Below are positions 26,495 to 35,059 of a stretch of 64,000 bases of DNA, in pieces (positions within the stretch are counted from its first letter, which is position 1; each line of letters begins with the position of its first letter). The stretch comes from CBDDKU01 sp965230375 (GTDB lineage: Bacteria; Bacteroidota; Bacteroidia; Flavobacteriales_D; Cryomorphaceae), in NCBI GenBank assembly GCA_965230375.1, contig CBDDKU010000025.1, forward strand, positions 143,805 to 207,804, written 5' to 3'. The position numbers and the translations under genes are program-made. A model generated the notes under the pieces. The model saw only the letters and a program-made list of their open reading frames with translations, was not told where the DNA came from and searched no databases.

Positions 26495-27259
26495 TTATAT
26501 ATTCTCTTCTTTAAATCTGAATACTTCAGTTTCGTTTTCGACGATATATTTCATACTTTTTTCGAAGTCCGCAGTTAGTGTTTTGCTTAAATGCTTTTCC
26601 CAAGGTGGGTTGACTTCCTTCCGTAAGAAGGCAAAAACCGCTAGTGCATATGCCCATTCATCAAGTTTTAAGTAGCCCAGCCTGTTGTATCCCCATCTAT
26701 CGAATTCTTGACCAAATTCAAAGGAAGCGTTGGCATTAAACAAACCGAGCCCAAAAAACACGGTGGTCAAATCCGCAAGCATACCATCACTTTGGTCAAT
26801 TCTATTTTCTTCAATAAGCCTTACCTGTGCTACCTCGTGCGCAAGACAGGCAATCAGTGTATTGGGTTTCTTTAAAAGATCTTCATTGATAGTAATGATA
26901 TACTTTCCTGCAGCGTTAGTTCCTTGATACTGCTGAGGGGCATCATTATCAGGTTCTAAGAATATTACAGAGCCACCTGTGTCAAACTCTTTAATAGTTG
27001 CTTCTTCAATGTTGAGATCAATGGAATCAACCGATATTTGCATCTGTTGGCACACAATTTCCAGAGCTTCAAAGGCATTAGTTCTTTTTCTATTCCATTG
27101 TATAGGAAAATCGTCGGTATCTGGGATTAGAATTTTCCGTTCATCGATTTTTGTCTCTGGAAATTCGTCCATAAGCCACAATAAGTTATACTCGAAAAAC
27201 TTTCTCGAATCATAATCTAACGGCTCATATTTCTTGTTCGATTTGAAGAATCTAAACAT
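26495..27259 (-). CDS. Metallopeptidase-like protein with degenerate HExxQ motif
   Basis: A 254-residue cytoplasmic-type protein. Residues about 135-145 read CLAHEVAQVRLI: the first His and Glu of an HExxH zinc site are present, but the second His is Gln. A later LADLTTVFFGLGLFNANASF recalls the segment that supplies further conserved residues in HExxH proteins of this kind. The N-terminal third is acidic, with paired aromatics (NLLWLMDEFPE). It may be a non-catalytic relative. The gene is one unit of the cassette-like run and is bounded by GTTGGTA and TACCAAC boxes. Confidence 0.55.
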   Translation of the reverse strand: MFRFFKSNKKYEPLDYDSRKFFEYNLLWLMDEFPETKIDERKILIPDTDDFPIQWNRKRTNAFEALEIVCQQMQISVDSIDLNIEEATIKEFDTGGSVIFLEPDNDAPQQYQGTNAAGKYIITINEDLLKKPNTLIACLAHEVAQVRLIEENRIDQSDGMLADLTTVFFGLGLFNANASFEFGQEFDRWGYNRLGYLKLDEWAYALAVFAFLRKEVNPPWEKHLSKTLTADFEKSMKYIVENETEVFRFKEENI

Positions 27260-27275
27260 CGTCTTTTTAAATGGC

Positions 27276-27407
27276 TACCAACGGCCCTGGCTATGGCAAG
27301 TGCGGGATTTTGAAACCGAATCTTTGTCCGCCAGACCGAATGTTGTTTAGTTGTAATATCTTTATTTTTAAGCAGTCAACCCGCATTTGCTATAGCCGAT
27401 GTTGGGC
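27276..27407 (-). repeat. Large attC-like imperfect inverted repeat 5
   Basis: Plus strand: TACCAAC (27276-27282), arm GGCTATGGCAAGTGCGGG (27289-27306), a 73-base centre, arm CCCGCATTTGCTATAGCC (27380-27397) and box GTTGGGC (27401-27407). The arms match at 16 of 18 positions when inverted. The boxes CCAAC and GTTGG match, but their outer two bases do not. Read on the minus strand, GCCCAAC follows the stop codon of the upstream gene and GTTGGTA precedes the next ATG, as in an integron attC. Confidence 0.7.
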
Positions 27408-27424
27408 ACAGTTTTTTCTTTTTT

Positions 27425-28048
27425 TTAATTGCAAGTCGTATGAGGATGGGAACATAAATTATATGATGGCATCCATCCAATTTTCAATTCATTTTCTATC
27501 GTCAGCTCAACGTTGAACCAAGTTCCTTGAGCTTCTAGAATTCTTATTTTATGTTCAGTCCACCCGTCACGAGGGTCAAATTGAGTTTTGGTCGAGTTTG
27601 TGTCGGGTTTTTCGAAAATGTACGGTGTGAAAGGGTCCTTGTAGTTACCGTATAACATCCATTCACTTAATTCAGCTTCGCAATCGTTCAGTCTTATCCA
27701 ACTTCCTTCAAGCTTTTCTACTGTCTCATTACCTTCGACATATCCTAGTTCCCATCCTTCCGTGTTATTCTCATTTCCACCATTTAGAATCATTATTGAA
27801 TCGATTTTTACTAGGTCGTCTATTGAGGCATCAACATGAAAGTATGAATAAATGAAGTCAAGTGAATCATTATTCCATTTCCAAGTCTTGGTTCCTGTAG
27901 AATCGTAAAATTGAATCGAAGAATTTTCATCTAAGTCAAATCGTAGCTCAATGTCACAAGATTTATAATCACTTGACTTTGTCTGTCCTGAACAACTCGT
28001 TAATGTCGTTAGGAAAAGAGTCACTATTATGAAGGTAGTTCTTGTCAT
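27425..28048 (-). CDS. Small lipoprotein of unknown function
   Basis: A 207-residue protein. The ATG at 28046-28048 gives a good type II signal (LTTLTSCSGQ); a TTG two codons upstream is also possible. The mature part has several Trp-rich, acidic segments (TKTWKWNNDSLDFIYSYFH, GWELGYVEGNETVE, QFDPRDGWTEHKIRI) and ends with Cys residues (NLCSHPHTTCN). No family recognised. It is the first gene after the leader and is bounded by perfectly complementary GTTGGGC and GCCCAAC boxes. Confidence 0.6.
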   Translation of the reverse strand: MTRTTFIIVTLFLTTLTSCSGQTKSSDYKSCDIELRFDLDENSSIQFYDSTGTKTWKWNNDSLDFIYSYFHVDASIDDLVKIDSIMILNGGNENNTEGWELGYVEGNETVEKLEGSWIRLNDCEAELSEWMLYGNYKDPFTPYIFEKPDTNSTKTQFDPRDGWTEHKIRILEAQGTWFNVELTIENELKIGWMPSYNLCSHPHTTCN

Positions 28049-28059
28049 TTTCAAATTGT

Positions 28060-28250
28060 GCCCAACAATTGGATAACAAACATTAATGCTTGTTATCCGA
28101 CATATGGGTATAAGTCTCTTTATTCAATGTTTTTTCCAGGCCGGCCCTACAAATAGCCGTTAATAAACGTTTATAAACGTATAATTATACGTGTAAAGAA
28201 ATTCTACGCTTCACTCCACACGTCCTTCTCAAATATGCGAAAAATCCACT
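28060..28250 (-). promoter_or_regulatory. Leader at the head of the first cassette-like run
   Basis: Plus-strand landmarks: GCCCAAC (28060-28066); a nine-base inverted repeat GGATAACAA/TTGTTATCC (28071-28079 and 28090-28098); TAGCCGTTAATAAACGT from 28154; GCTTCACTC, then CGTCCTTCTCAAATATGCGA (28221-28240). The same landmarks occur in the same order at 40441-40610. Read on the minus strand, CATATTTG matches TAnnTTTG at seven of eight positions, so this block could combine a promoter and an insertion site. Function is inferred. Confidence 0.55.
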
Positions 28251-28311
28251 AAAGGATTTTGGTCACCCATTTTGATTGGGAAAGGAAAACTCAGGAAGTC
28301 GGGCTCTGCTA

Positions 28312-30981
28312 TTATCGAAGGAGCATCACGGTACCGCGAAGGGTGACTTTTTCCTCCAAAGGAAACAAAGGGTTGTCGTATTCAATCAGGTAGATGTAGG
28401 CCCCCGGTTCTGAATAATAGTCTTGGCCGCTTCCGCCATTCCATTTTTCAGCGCGATTTTCCGACTCAAAAACCAATTCTCCCCAGCGGTTAAAGATCTG
28501 CAGGGAATACACTGATGGCTCGCAGGAAATATGCGGAGCGAAGAGATCGTTCAAACCGTCGCCATTTGGAGAAAAGGCGTTCGGCACGTAGGCATAGCAC
28601 TCGCAATCTATTTCGGTGACGATAACGTCACGGATATTCATTCCACAGCGGTTTTCAGCGATGACCTGGTATGTTCCGCCTTCTTCCACACTGATGGACT
28701 CACTGCTTTCAGTACCTGCCCATGTTACTGTGGCATTTGGCGAAGATGCCGATAGAATGGCCGTCTGAGATGCGCAAATCTCTACATCATCAGCTCTGAT
28801 AATGGGCAAGGACAACAAAGGAACGAGAATGGAACGCTCGCTGCTGCATCCATCGTCGTTTGTGAGCGTTACCGCGTACCGACCGGGTGCAGAAATGCTG
28901 AGCTGATTTCCCACTGTGCCATCTTCCCAAACAAAGTCGCCTTCATCTCCCGTGGCGATGAGCGTTTGCACTTCTTCTGCACAGATATTTTCAGGGCCTT
29001 CTATGGTTAAATCGGGACCAGATAAATTGGTTACGGTTATGCTCTCTGTTGTGACACATCCATCCGCATCAGTAAGTGAAACGGTATAGGTGCCGGCGGC
29101 GTCTATAAGTAAGGTGCTGTTCTCTGAACCATCGTTCCACAAATAGGTGCCAGGATCTCCGTTCGCCTCGAGTGTAGCTTCAGCTCCTTCGCATATTTCG
29201 GCAGGCCCGTCTACGTTTAATTCGGGTGGATCAACCGCCGTGACCGTGGTCGTTTCTGAAGTGGGGCAGAACCCATCAATGGAACCACTCAGCGTGTACT
29301 CACCTTCCTGGGTCACGGTAATTTCGGATGCGGTAGCCCCATTACCCCATTCATAATCAATTGAAGGGTCATCTGAAACGCCAATTTCCACTTCACTTCC
29401 CGCGCAGAGCACGTATGTTTCGGGAAGGCCCAGTTCCAGCTCGTCTGCAAGAGTGATGATCACTTCATCCGTTACGGTTTCACAAGTCGATTGGATGGTC
29501 ACTGAATAAGTGCCGGGCTCCGTCACCTCATAGGTTAGCTGCTCGCTTCCATCTTGCCAGACACCTTCTACACCCAGATCGGGATCGAGAATAATTGTCT
29601 GTCCCTCGCAGATGGTTTGATCGGGCCCCAGGCTTACCTCGTCAACTTCCGTATCGGGCAATTCCATGGTGGTGGTCGTCCCGAGCGACATTGACATGGC
29701 ATCGGCAAAAGAAAGGGCAACGTATTCGCTCCAAAAGGGCACCGTACTTTCTACAACCATATCCATTTCGGAAATATCGGTTACCACATATGCCAAATGA
29801 GAAAATGAAGGCAGCGAGTTAAAAGGAGTCCATCCAGGAGCCGCTACCGAATTTCCATTAATGGTTATTTGATCGGTTTGGTCTGTAGGCATCACCACGT
29901 GCAGAAAATAAAACTGCAATACGCCTGCCTGTGGCATTTGAAAACCGGTATTGTTTGCCAATTTTATTCCGGTGTTACCCCGATTTAGGGGATAGAGAAA
30001 CCGCAGGTTTGGATCGCCGGTGTTGTAGTTGGAACAATCCAGGCCACGGGTTATCATGCCGATCAGCACAGGTGAAGACGATCGAATAATAAGGGGATCG
30101 GTATAGATGGCTTCGTAGGTTTCTCCGCGATCGATGGTAGCAATAAGCTCACAGTCTTCGTAAATTTCCGTGCCATCTTCTTTGGCTAAAATTTTGACCA
30201 GATCTCCTCCGTTTCCAACCACGGGATATACCGGGTGGATGCTGCCCCAGTAGTCTGTGGGGTGGAGCTGTTCGTAAAGGTGGCTGTCGGCCCCGCAACT
30301 GGCATTAATCTCAGCCTGTCGGTTTCCGGCAAAAACGGCTATTGGCTTATCGGGGTCTGAAGTAATGGTGCTTCCCGTAAGATCCTCTGTCGAGGCAATG
30401 GTTATCACCTCGCCCGCATCCAGATTGATGTTAAAAGGCAGGCCCGCTGTTATCCCCGGCGAATCAGCGGTGGTGATGATTTCCACTTCCGTATCGTCTT
30501 CCGTGGCCAACACGCTGAAAAGCGAAGGCGCTACTCCATCGGGATCCGGATGCGTAAGTACCATGTAATCATTGGTGAGCTGGTCGGTAGGCAGAACGGG
30601 TGTGGCTTCAGAAAAGTAAACCCGATTGTGAAAGCCGTAGAGTCGAATCTCGCCTGTGGATGTGACGTGAAAAGATCGGCTCTCAACCACATTGGTGTTC
30701 TGTTGCTCGAGATTTATTTGGTCGAAACTCACCACGCCGTTTTCGCCAGCGGTCAGCGTAATGGATTGAGTGAGATAAAAAGGATCCGAGGGCAAGCCGT
30801 ATTCAACCGTAACCGTTGCGGCTTCATATGCTTCAATGGAAATATCAAAATTTGGCAAGCCGTTGAAAGGGGGCTCTATATTGGCCAAAAAGGCAAACCG
30901 AAAGTCGGTTCCAACATATGTTTGGGCGCGCAAAAAACCACTTGAGCAGATGAGCAGAACTAAAATGAAGAAATGGCGCAT
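28312..30981 (-). CDS. IgGFc-binding-like surface protein with T9SS type B C-terminus
   Basis: An 889-residue secreted protein. The signal peptide (MRHFFILVLLICSSGFLRAQ) is followed by an IgGFc-binding-like region over about residues 20-450 (YVGTDFRFAFLANIEPP, then GNRQAEINASCGADSHLYEQ, FYFLHVVMPTDQ). Five or six Ig/PKD-like repeats follow, with recurrent CEGxxxxL and GTYxVT patterns. The end is the type B sorting domain (YVPNAFSPNGDGLNDLFAP, IFNRWGELVFES, GAYIYLIEYD). It is probably presented on the cell surface by T9SS and used for adhesion. The name of the N-terminal family does not imply antibody binding. Confidence 0.85.
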   Translation of the reverse strand: MRHFFILVLLICSSGFLRAQTYVGTDFRFAFLANIEPPFNGLPNFDISIEAYEAATVTVEYGLPSDPFYLTQSITLTAGENGVVSFDQINLEQQNTNVVESRSFHVTSTGEIRLYGFHNRVYFSEATPVLPTDQLTNDYMVLTHPDPDGVAPSLFSVLATEDDTEVEIITTADSPGITAGLPFNINLDAGEVITIASTEDLTGSTITSDPDKPIAVFAGNRQAEINASCGADSHLYEQLHPTDYWGSIHPVYPVVGNGGDLVKILAKEDGTEIYEDCELIATIDRGETYEAIYTDPLIIRSSSPVLIGMITRGLDCSNYNTGDPNLRFLYPLNRGNTGIKLANNTGFQMPQAGVLQFYFLHVVMPTDQTDQITINGNSVAAPGWTPFNSLPSFSHLAYVVTDISEMDMVVESTVPFWSEYVALSFADAMSMSLGTTTTMELPDTEVDEVSLGPDQTICEGQTIILDPDLGVEGVWQDGSEQLTYEVTEPGTYSVTIQSTCETVTDEVIITLADELELGLPETYVLCAGSEVEIGVSDDPSIDYEWGNGATASEITVTQEGEYTLSGSIDGFCPTSETTTVTAVDPPELNVDGPAEICEGAEATLEANGDPGTYLWNDGSENSTLLIDAAGTYTVSLTDADGCVTTESITVTNLSGPDLTIEGPENICAEEVQTLIATGDEGDFVWEDGTVGNQLSISAPGRYAVTLTNDDGCSSERSILVPLLSLPIIRADDVEICASQTAILSASSPNATVTWAGTESSESISVEEGGTYQVIAENRCGMNIRDVIVTEIDCECYAYVPNAFSPNGDGLNDLFAPHISCEPSVYSLQIFNRWGELVFESENRAEKWNGGSGQDYYSEPGAYIYLIEYDNPLFPLEEKVTLRGTVMLLR

Positions 30982-31162
30982 TAGATCATTTGTGGTTGTA
31001 TGATAATGACGCTAATCTCGTCCAAAGGTTTAGGAGGAGAAGAGATTATTTTAGAAAGAATTGGAATCTAATCCGGTGGGGTAATGGGTTGGTTTTCTGA
31101 GAGCTTGGAGCATATGTGTTTCTATGGAGTGAACAGCAAACTCTAACATTGAGATTTTTTCT

Positions 31163-32200
31163 CTAGACTTTAGGAAGTTTGTCTTGTTGATTTTTTTTGT
31201 CTCCCCTTAAAAATTTAGTTGTTTTACGGTACAACCAGGACGGGATTGGATTTAACAAAAGCAATGCTAAGCCAACACCTAAAGAAATAAGTATGGGAGT
31301 TTGATTCTCTTTAAACCATTTAAAACTGCTTTCCTCACAGCTTTTAGTCTCGTAGTAATTTTTAAGAAGCGTTTCGTATTGTATGTCTTTTGAAGGATCG
31401 TACTCAGTAAATCCTGTTATGTTCTGGGATGACACTCTATAGAGCTCTGGGTTTTCCTCCCTTGATTTGATAAACCAATTTTTGATTTGATCACTGTATC
31501 TTGACTTGAGGTTTCTGCTTATAAATATTACATCTTGTGGTATCTTCTCAAATTCATGGAATACGCGAACCGTTGAATCTGGATTCCATATAGCACCAAC
31601 AGTGTTTTTTTCGTTTCGGACATGCTCTTTGACTAGATTATGATCATTGACAAAACTAAATTCAATATCATGGTCGCGTAAATAAGAGGCACAAGGTGCA
31701 GAAATCAATCCTTGATTGTACAATTCATGAATAGGGTAAACGTAACCAGAAGTTGAATTAGGACTAACAAAGTATATGTGCTCTATTTTATCAAAATCTT
31801 TCTTCAAAGAAATTATCCCACTTTCGACACCTGTGATAAAATGAGAAGAATAATAGGGATTATTTGAAGGCTCTTTGTGTACTATGAATAATGGTTCTAT
31901 TGCATTTCCAAGTTTCTCTTTTGTTAACGCAAATTTCGTAGGTGAAAAGGAGACAATGGCATCCTCTGTCAAGTTATCAACCACATCATGATAACTGGAA
32001 TGTTTCCATATCACGCGGTTGTATTCATCTTTTAAATCTGTTTCGTGGATGATTTTCTCAAGTTCTTTTTTGAATTTGAGCTCATCTCCTATCCCTTCAT
32101 GGGAAACCAATTTGATCAGAAGACTCTTTTTCGAATCTTCTTGACCGCATAGCGGAAAAGACAAGAATCCAATAAGGAAAATTAATATCGATTTCTTCAT
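31163..32200 (-). CDS. PhnD-like periplasmic binding protein with C-terminal membrane anchor
   Basis: A 345-residue protein with a signal peptide (SILIFLIGFLSFPLCGQ). The ATG at 32198-32200 is preferred over an upstream GTG. Residues about 20-280 resemble phosphate/phosphonate-type binding proteins (SFSPTKFALTKEKLG, FVSPNSTSGYVYPIHELYN, EHVRNEKNTVGAIWNPD). Instead of ending there it continues with a hydrophobic segment (about 305-325, TPILISLGVGLALLLLNPI) and a basic tail, so it is anchored with the ligand domain in the periplasm. No ABC transporter genes are adjacent, so a signalling or regulatory role is possible. Ligand unknown. Confidence 0.7.
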   Translation of the reverse strand: MKKSILIFLIGFLSFPLCGQEDSKKSLLIKLVSHEGIGDELKFKKELEKIIHETDLKDEYNRVIWKHSSYHDVVDNLTEDAIVSFSPTKFALTKEKLGNAIEPLFIVHKEPSNNPYYSSHFITGVESGIISLKKDFDKIEHIYFVSPNSTSGYVYPIHELYNQGLISAPCASYLRDHDIEFSFVNDHNLVKEHVRNEKNTVGAIWNPDSTVRVFHEFEKIPQDVIFISRNLKSRYSDQIKNWFIKSREENPELYRVSSQNITGFTEYDPSKDIQYETLLKNYYETKSCEESSFKWFKENQTPILISLGVGLALLLLNPIPSWLYRKTTKFLRGDKKNQQDKLPKV

Positions 32201-32559
32201 TTTCTTTGATCCTACCAGGTCAAAATCAAAACACACGACCTAGTCTCGCTTCAACTAAAAAGCATGAGGAATATGTACTAAATAACATTTCTCAATCACT
32301 ACAAGTAGGTTTGAAATTGCTTGCAAAATATCCGACCAAAACATTTGTTATGCAATTCATAGCTTCACTCAACTAGTCTTTCTCAAATATGCAAAAAAAT
32401 ATATAACATGTTGTTTTTCATATGTTATGAAATTGGCATTACATGACAATTTGGTTTGTGCATCCTTACTTGAAATTTGTTCAATCCATGGCAATGAGCA
32501 CTCAGAGGGAAACTTTATCTTTCTAAAACATGAATCAATCCCTTTTATATTTATGACCT
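32201..32559. other. 359-bp divergent spacer with a third leader-core copy
   Basis: No gene seen. At 32360-32394 the plus strand reads AGCTTCACTCAACTAGTC followed by TTTCTCAAATATGCAAAAA, closely matching the distal part of the leaders at 28208-28245 and 40575-40608. The TAGCCGTT and GCCCAAC landmarks are not found here. The plus-strand side contains TATATTTA near 32547, a possible weak -7 box for the small membrane protein. Confidence 0.55.
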
Positions 32560-32979
32560 ATGACACCATCCAGAGAAGTAGAAAGCGAGTCGGTAAAGCG
32601 AAAGAAAACCAGAGCTATAAACGCTGTGCTTTTTATCATAGCCCTTCTTTCACTTTACCACCTGCTCATCCTTTTTCAGGTAATCGATTACGATAAGGTC
32701 TGGGCTGGACGCCTGGAGTCTGTAGGAGAGATGCGGCAATTTGAAGTATTCTCGCTCTTGGTTATTGCCGTTATCGTGGTGGTTTTCCTGATCAAAAAGC
32801 GCCAGGTAAAAAGGGGCATAGAGCACAGCGGAACCAACCTAATCATTTGGACAATCGCAGCTTTCTTTGGCCTAAACACGGTCGGTAACCTATTCTCCAC
32901 CACCCAAGTAGAGTTAATCTTGGGAACAGCTCTGACCCTAGCGCTCTGTGGGCTGTCTGTTTTTATTGCGAGGAAGTAG
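32560..32979 (+). CDS. Small four-helix membrane protein
   Basis: A 139-residue protein with a charged N-terminus (REVESESVKRKKTR) and four hydrophobic segments (about 21-42, 63-80, 93-110, 117-136). No catalytic motif and no known family recognised. It stands alone on the plus strand between minus-strand genes. Confidence 0.55.
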   Translation: MTPSREVESESVKRKKTRAINAVLFIIALLSLYHLLILFQVIDYDKVWAGRLESVGEMRQFEVFSLLVIAVIVVVFLIKKRQVKRGIEHSGTNLIIWTIAAFFGLNTVGNLFSTTQVELILGTALTLALCGLSVFIARK

Positions 32980-33136
32980 GGGGGGGTGGTTCGTACCCTT
33001 TGATGGTTTAAATCAAGTCATTTCGAGCTGCAGAGTTGACTAAAGACGTCAGCATCGTCATGGCCGACTGAAATGTGTGACTTGTTTGTAATGTCAAAAG
33101 ACGCCAATCTCGGAAAATCCCGTCTTTCTCGATACA

Positions 33137-33154
33137 CCCCGAAAGCTTTCGGGG
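33137..33154. repeat. Perfect 18-bp palindrome
   Basis: CCCCGAAAGCTTTCGGGG is its own reverse complement. It lies in the gap 32980-33213 between two convergent genes and could act as a bidirectional terminator hairpin or protein site; no T-run follows directly. Confidence 0.6.
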
Positions 33155-33213
33155 CACCCTGACGTTTGCAGTCTGGGCTTTCGCTCGAAATGACTCAATT
33201 ATTCAATACCGAC

Positions 33214-34866
33214 CTAATATTTCCGCTCAAAAAACACATTAAGCGTTCGCCCACTGCTCAGTTTAAACCCGAGAATTTTACCACTCGGCGACCTTGTGAA
33301 TTCCACAAACATCCCCCAGTCTGAGCGAAACAAGTCCTTGGTGACGGGTGTTAAGGGCATTTCGCCCAACCACCGATGTTCGATAATAAGCTGGCCATCC
33401 CTGATCACCATATGATAAATCGCTTCGATCTCCACACTGTAGAAGTCCGACACGTATTCTTCCAGATCCCCTTTCGACGGAGACCAGTCTTCTACTTTGG
33501 AATATGTGCGCTTTGAATCACCGTGGATGATAAGTTGGGTCGCTTCGTCTTCTTCTTCGATCAATTCAAATTGGCCACCCCAGATATTCGAATAAAACCG
33601 GTTTTCTGAAATGGGAATAAGCTGGGTCCCGCCCCAGATCGTCAAGGTGTCGTTTTTCAACTCCAGCTCGTTGGTCGAATTGCGCGTAGGGGAGATGTAC
33701 ACGCCCGCATACCGCTCCAGCTTATTGCTCGACATTTTGAAGGGTTTATGTTCCACATCTTCGGGAAACGTCATAAACTCTCCCAGAATATACTCCGCAA
33801 TCTGATTGGTGGGAATCCAGCCCTTTCCACCGAAATTTGAAACGGTAATGATTCCCAGGTTGTGCTCCGGGTAATACCTGAGCTGGGTGGCAAACGACTC
33901 GTGACCACCTGTATGACTGTATAGCTTTAGACCCTTGTGAATTCGGTTTTGTATCCCAAACCCATACTCCGAATTGGTTCCATCGGTCAAGGTGTAGGGC
34001 GTCAAGAAATCGTTCATGATTTCTTCATTTCCCACTACTTGGGTCTGAAAATTAGAGAGCCAAAGGCTCATATCATCAATCGACGAACAAATATCGGCAG
34101 CTCCGAAGATGGCTCGGTTACTCTTTGAATTAGTGTACCCACGACTCTCGTCGTGATAATAGGATTCTGCCGTGTTGGGCATCACTTCACCGACAAAGGA
34201 CTCGATGTAGGTGTGGTCCATTCCGAGGGGATCAAAAATTTGCTCTTTCACCCATTCGTCAGCGGCTTGGCCTGTGGCTTTTTCCAGAATCTCGGCCAAA
34301 ATCACCCAGGCCGTGCTGTTGTACGTGTACCGGCTCCCGGGGGCAAACTCGAGCTCCGGTTGTCTCCGCACCACTTCCAGACATTCTTCTCTACTTAGTC
34401 GGTCCACTTCAACGATTCGCCCCGCCAAATTCGAGATGGTGTAGGCTTCGCGATACCCGCTGGTATGAGTGAGCAAATGCCTGATGGTGACTTCTTCATC
34501 AAACTCCGGCCAGTCTTCCATGTATTTCCCTACGGGATCATCCACCTTGAGCTTCCCTTCGGCCTGGAGCATGGCAAATGCATAGCCCAGAAACTGCTTG
34601 CTCACCGACCCAAGATTGTAGATCATTTCGGTGTTGTTTGGAATGCCATATGAGAGATTGGCCATTCCGTAGCCCTTTTTAAAAATCAGCTCTCCATTGT
34701 GCACCACGCCTATCACCAGCCCCGGTGATGTATCGTTGACTGCCGGCGGCACCAAAGATTCAATTTTCTGATCTAGGCCGCTCAACTTGAGTTCTTGGGC
34801 ATAGGCTTCTGAGATCCCCACCACACTTATTAGGACGATCAGAAATAGGCGAAATGAGTTTTTCAT
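33214..34866 (-). CDS. Exported serine hydrolase of the beta-lactamase / penicillin-binding class C family
   Basis: A 550-residue protein with a signal peptide ending near Ala 23 (GISEAYAQ). The class C-type core covers about residues 28-360: S87-x-x-K90 in LGSVSKQF, Y182-N183-S184 in RYTYNSTAW, and HTGGHESF near 320. A C-terminal beta-rich extension follows (about 375-550), typical of esterase or D-aminopeptidase-like relatives (ERYAGVYISPTR). It is periplasmic; the substrate, possibly cell-wall peptides or esters, is not determined. It is monocistronic, with 193 bases of upstream spacer showing no clear promoter. Confidence 0.85.
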   Translation of the reverse strand: MKNSFRLFLIVLISVVGISEAYAQELKLSGLDQKIESLVPPAVNDTSPGLVIGVVHNGELIFKKGYGMANLSYGIPNNTEMIYNLGSVSKQFLGYAFAMLQAEGKLKVDDPVGKYMEDWPEFDEEVTIRHLLTHTSGYREAYTISNLAGRIVEVDRLSREECLEVVRRQPELEFAPGSRYTYNSTAWVILAEILEKATGQAADEWVKEQIFDPLGMDHTYIESFVGEVMPNTAESYYHDESRGYTNSKSNRAIFGAADICSSIDDMSLWLSNFQTQVVGNEEIMNDFLTPYTLTDGTNSEYGFGIQNRIHKGLKLYSHTGGHESFATQLRYYPEHNLGIITVSNFGGKGWIPTNQIAEYILGEFMTFPEDVEHKPFKMSSNKLERYAGVYISPTRNSTNELELKNDTLTIWGGTQLIPISENRFYSNIWGGQFELIEEEDEATQLIIHGDSKRTYSKVEDWSPSKGDLEEYVSDFYSVEIEAIYHMVIRDGQLIIEHRWLGEMPLTPVTKDLFRSDWGMFVEFTRSPSGKILGFKLSSGRTLNVFFERKY

Positions 34867-35059
34867 AGGGTTTGGGTTTTGGTGCGGGCTGTTTGCGCAA
34901 AGCTCTAAAGATAGGGGATATGGATTAGGTGATGGGAGCTAAATTATGTGGTGAAGAGAAAGCGTGTTTAGGAAGGGGGGCAAATACCTACAAATCGATA
35001 GTTGGAAAATGTTTATCATGGTTTTCGCCTGTTGATGCTGTTATTTGGAATCGAATATC

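Noticed and set aside
28312..30981. Treating the IgGFc-binding-like gene as a cassette of the first run
   Set aside because: It is a large T9SS protein with ordinary base composition and lies outside the leader, with no boxes at its ends.
33137..33154. Perfect palindrome as an operator or origin element
   Set aside because: It stands alone, is between convergent genes and is most simply a hairpin; no iterated sites are present.
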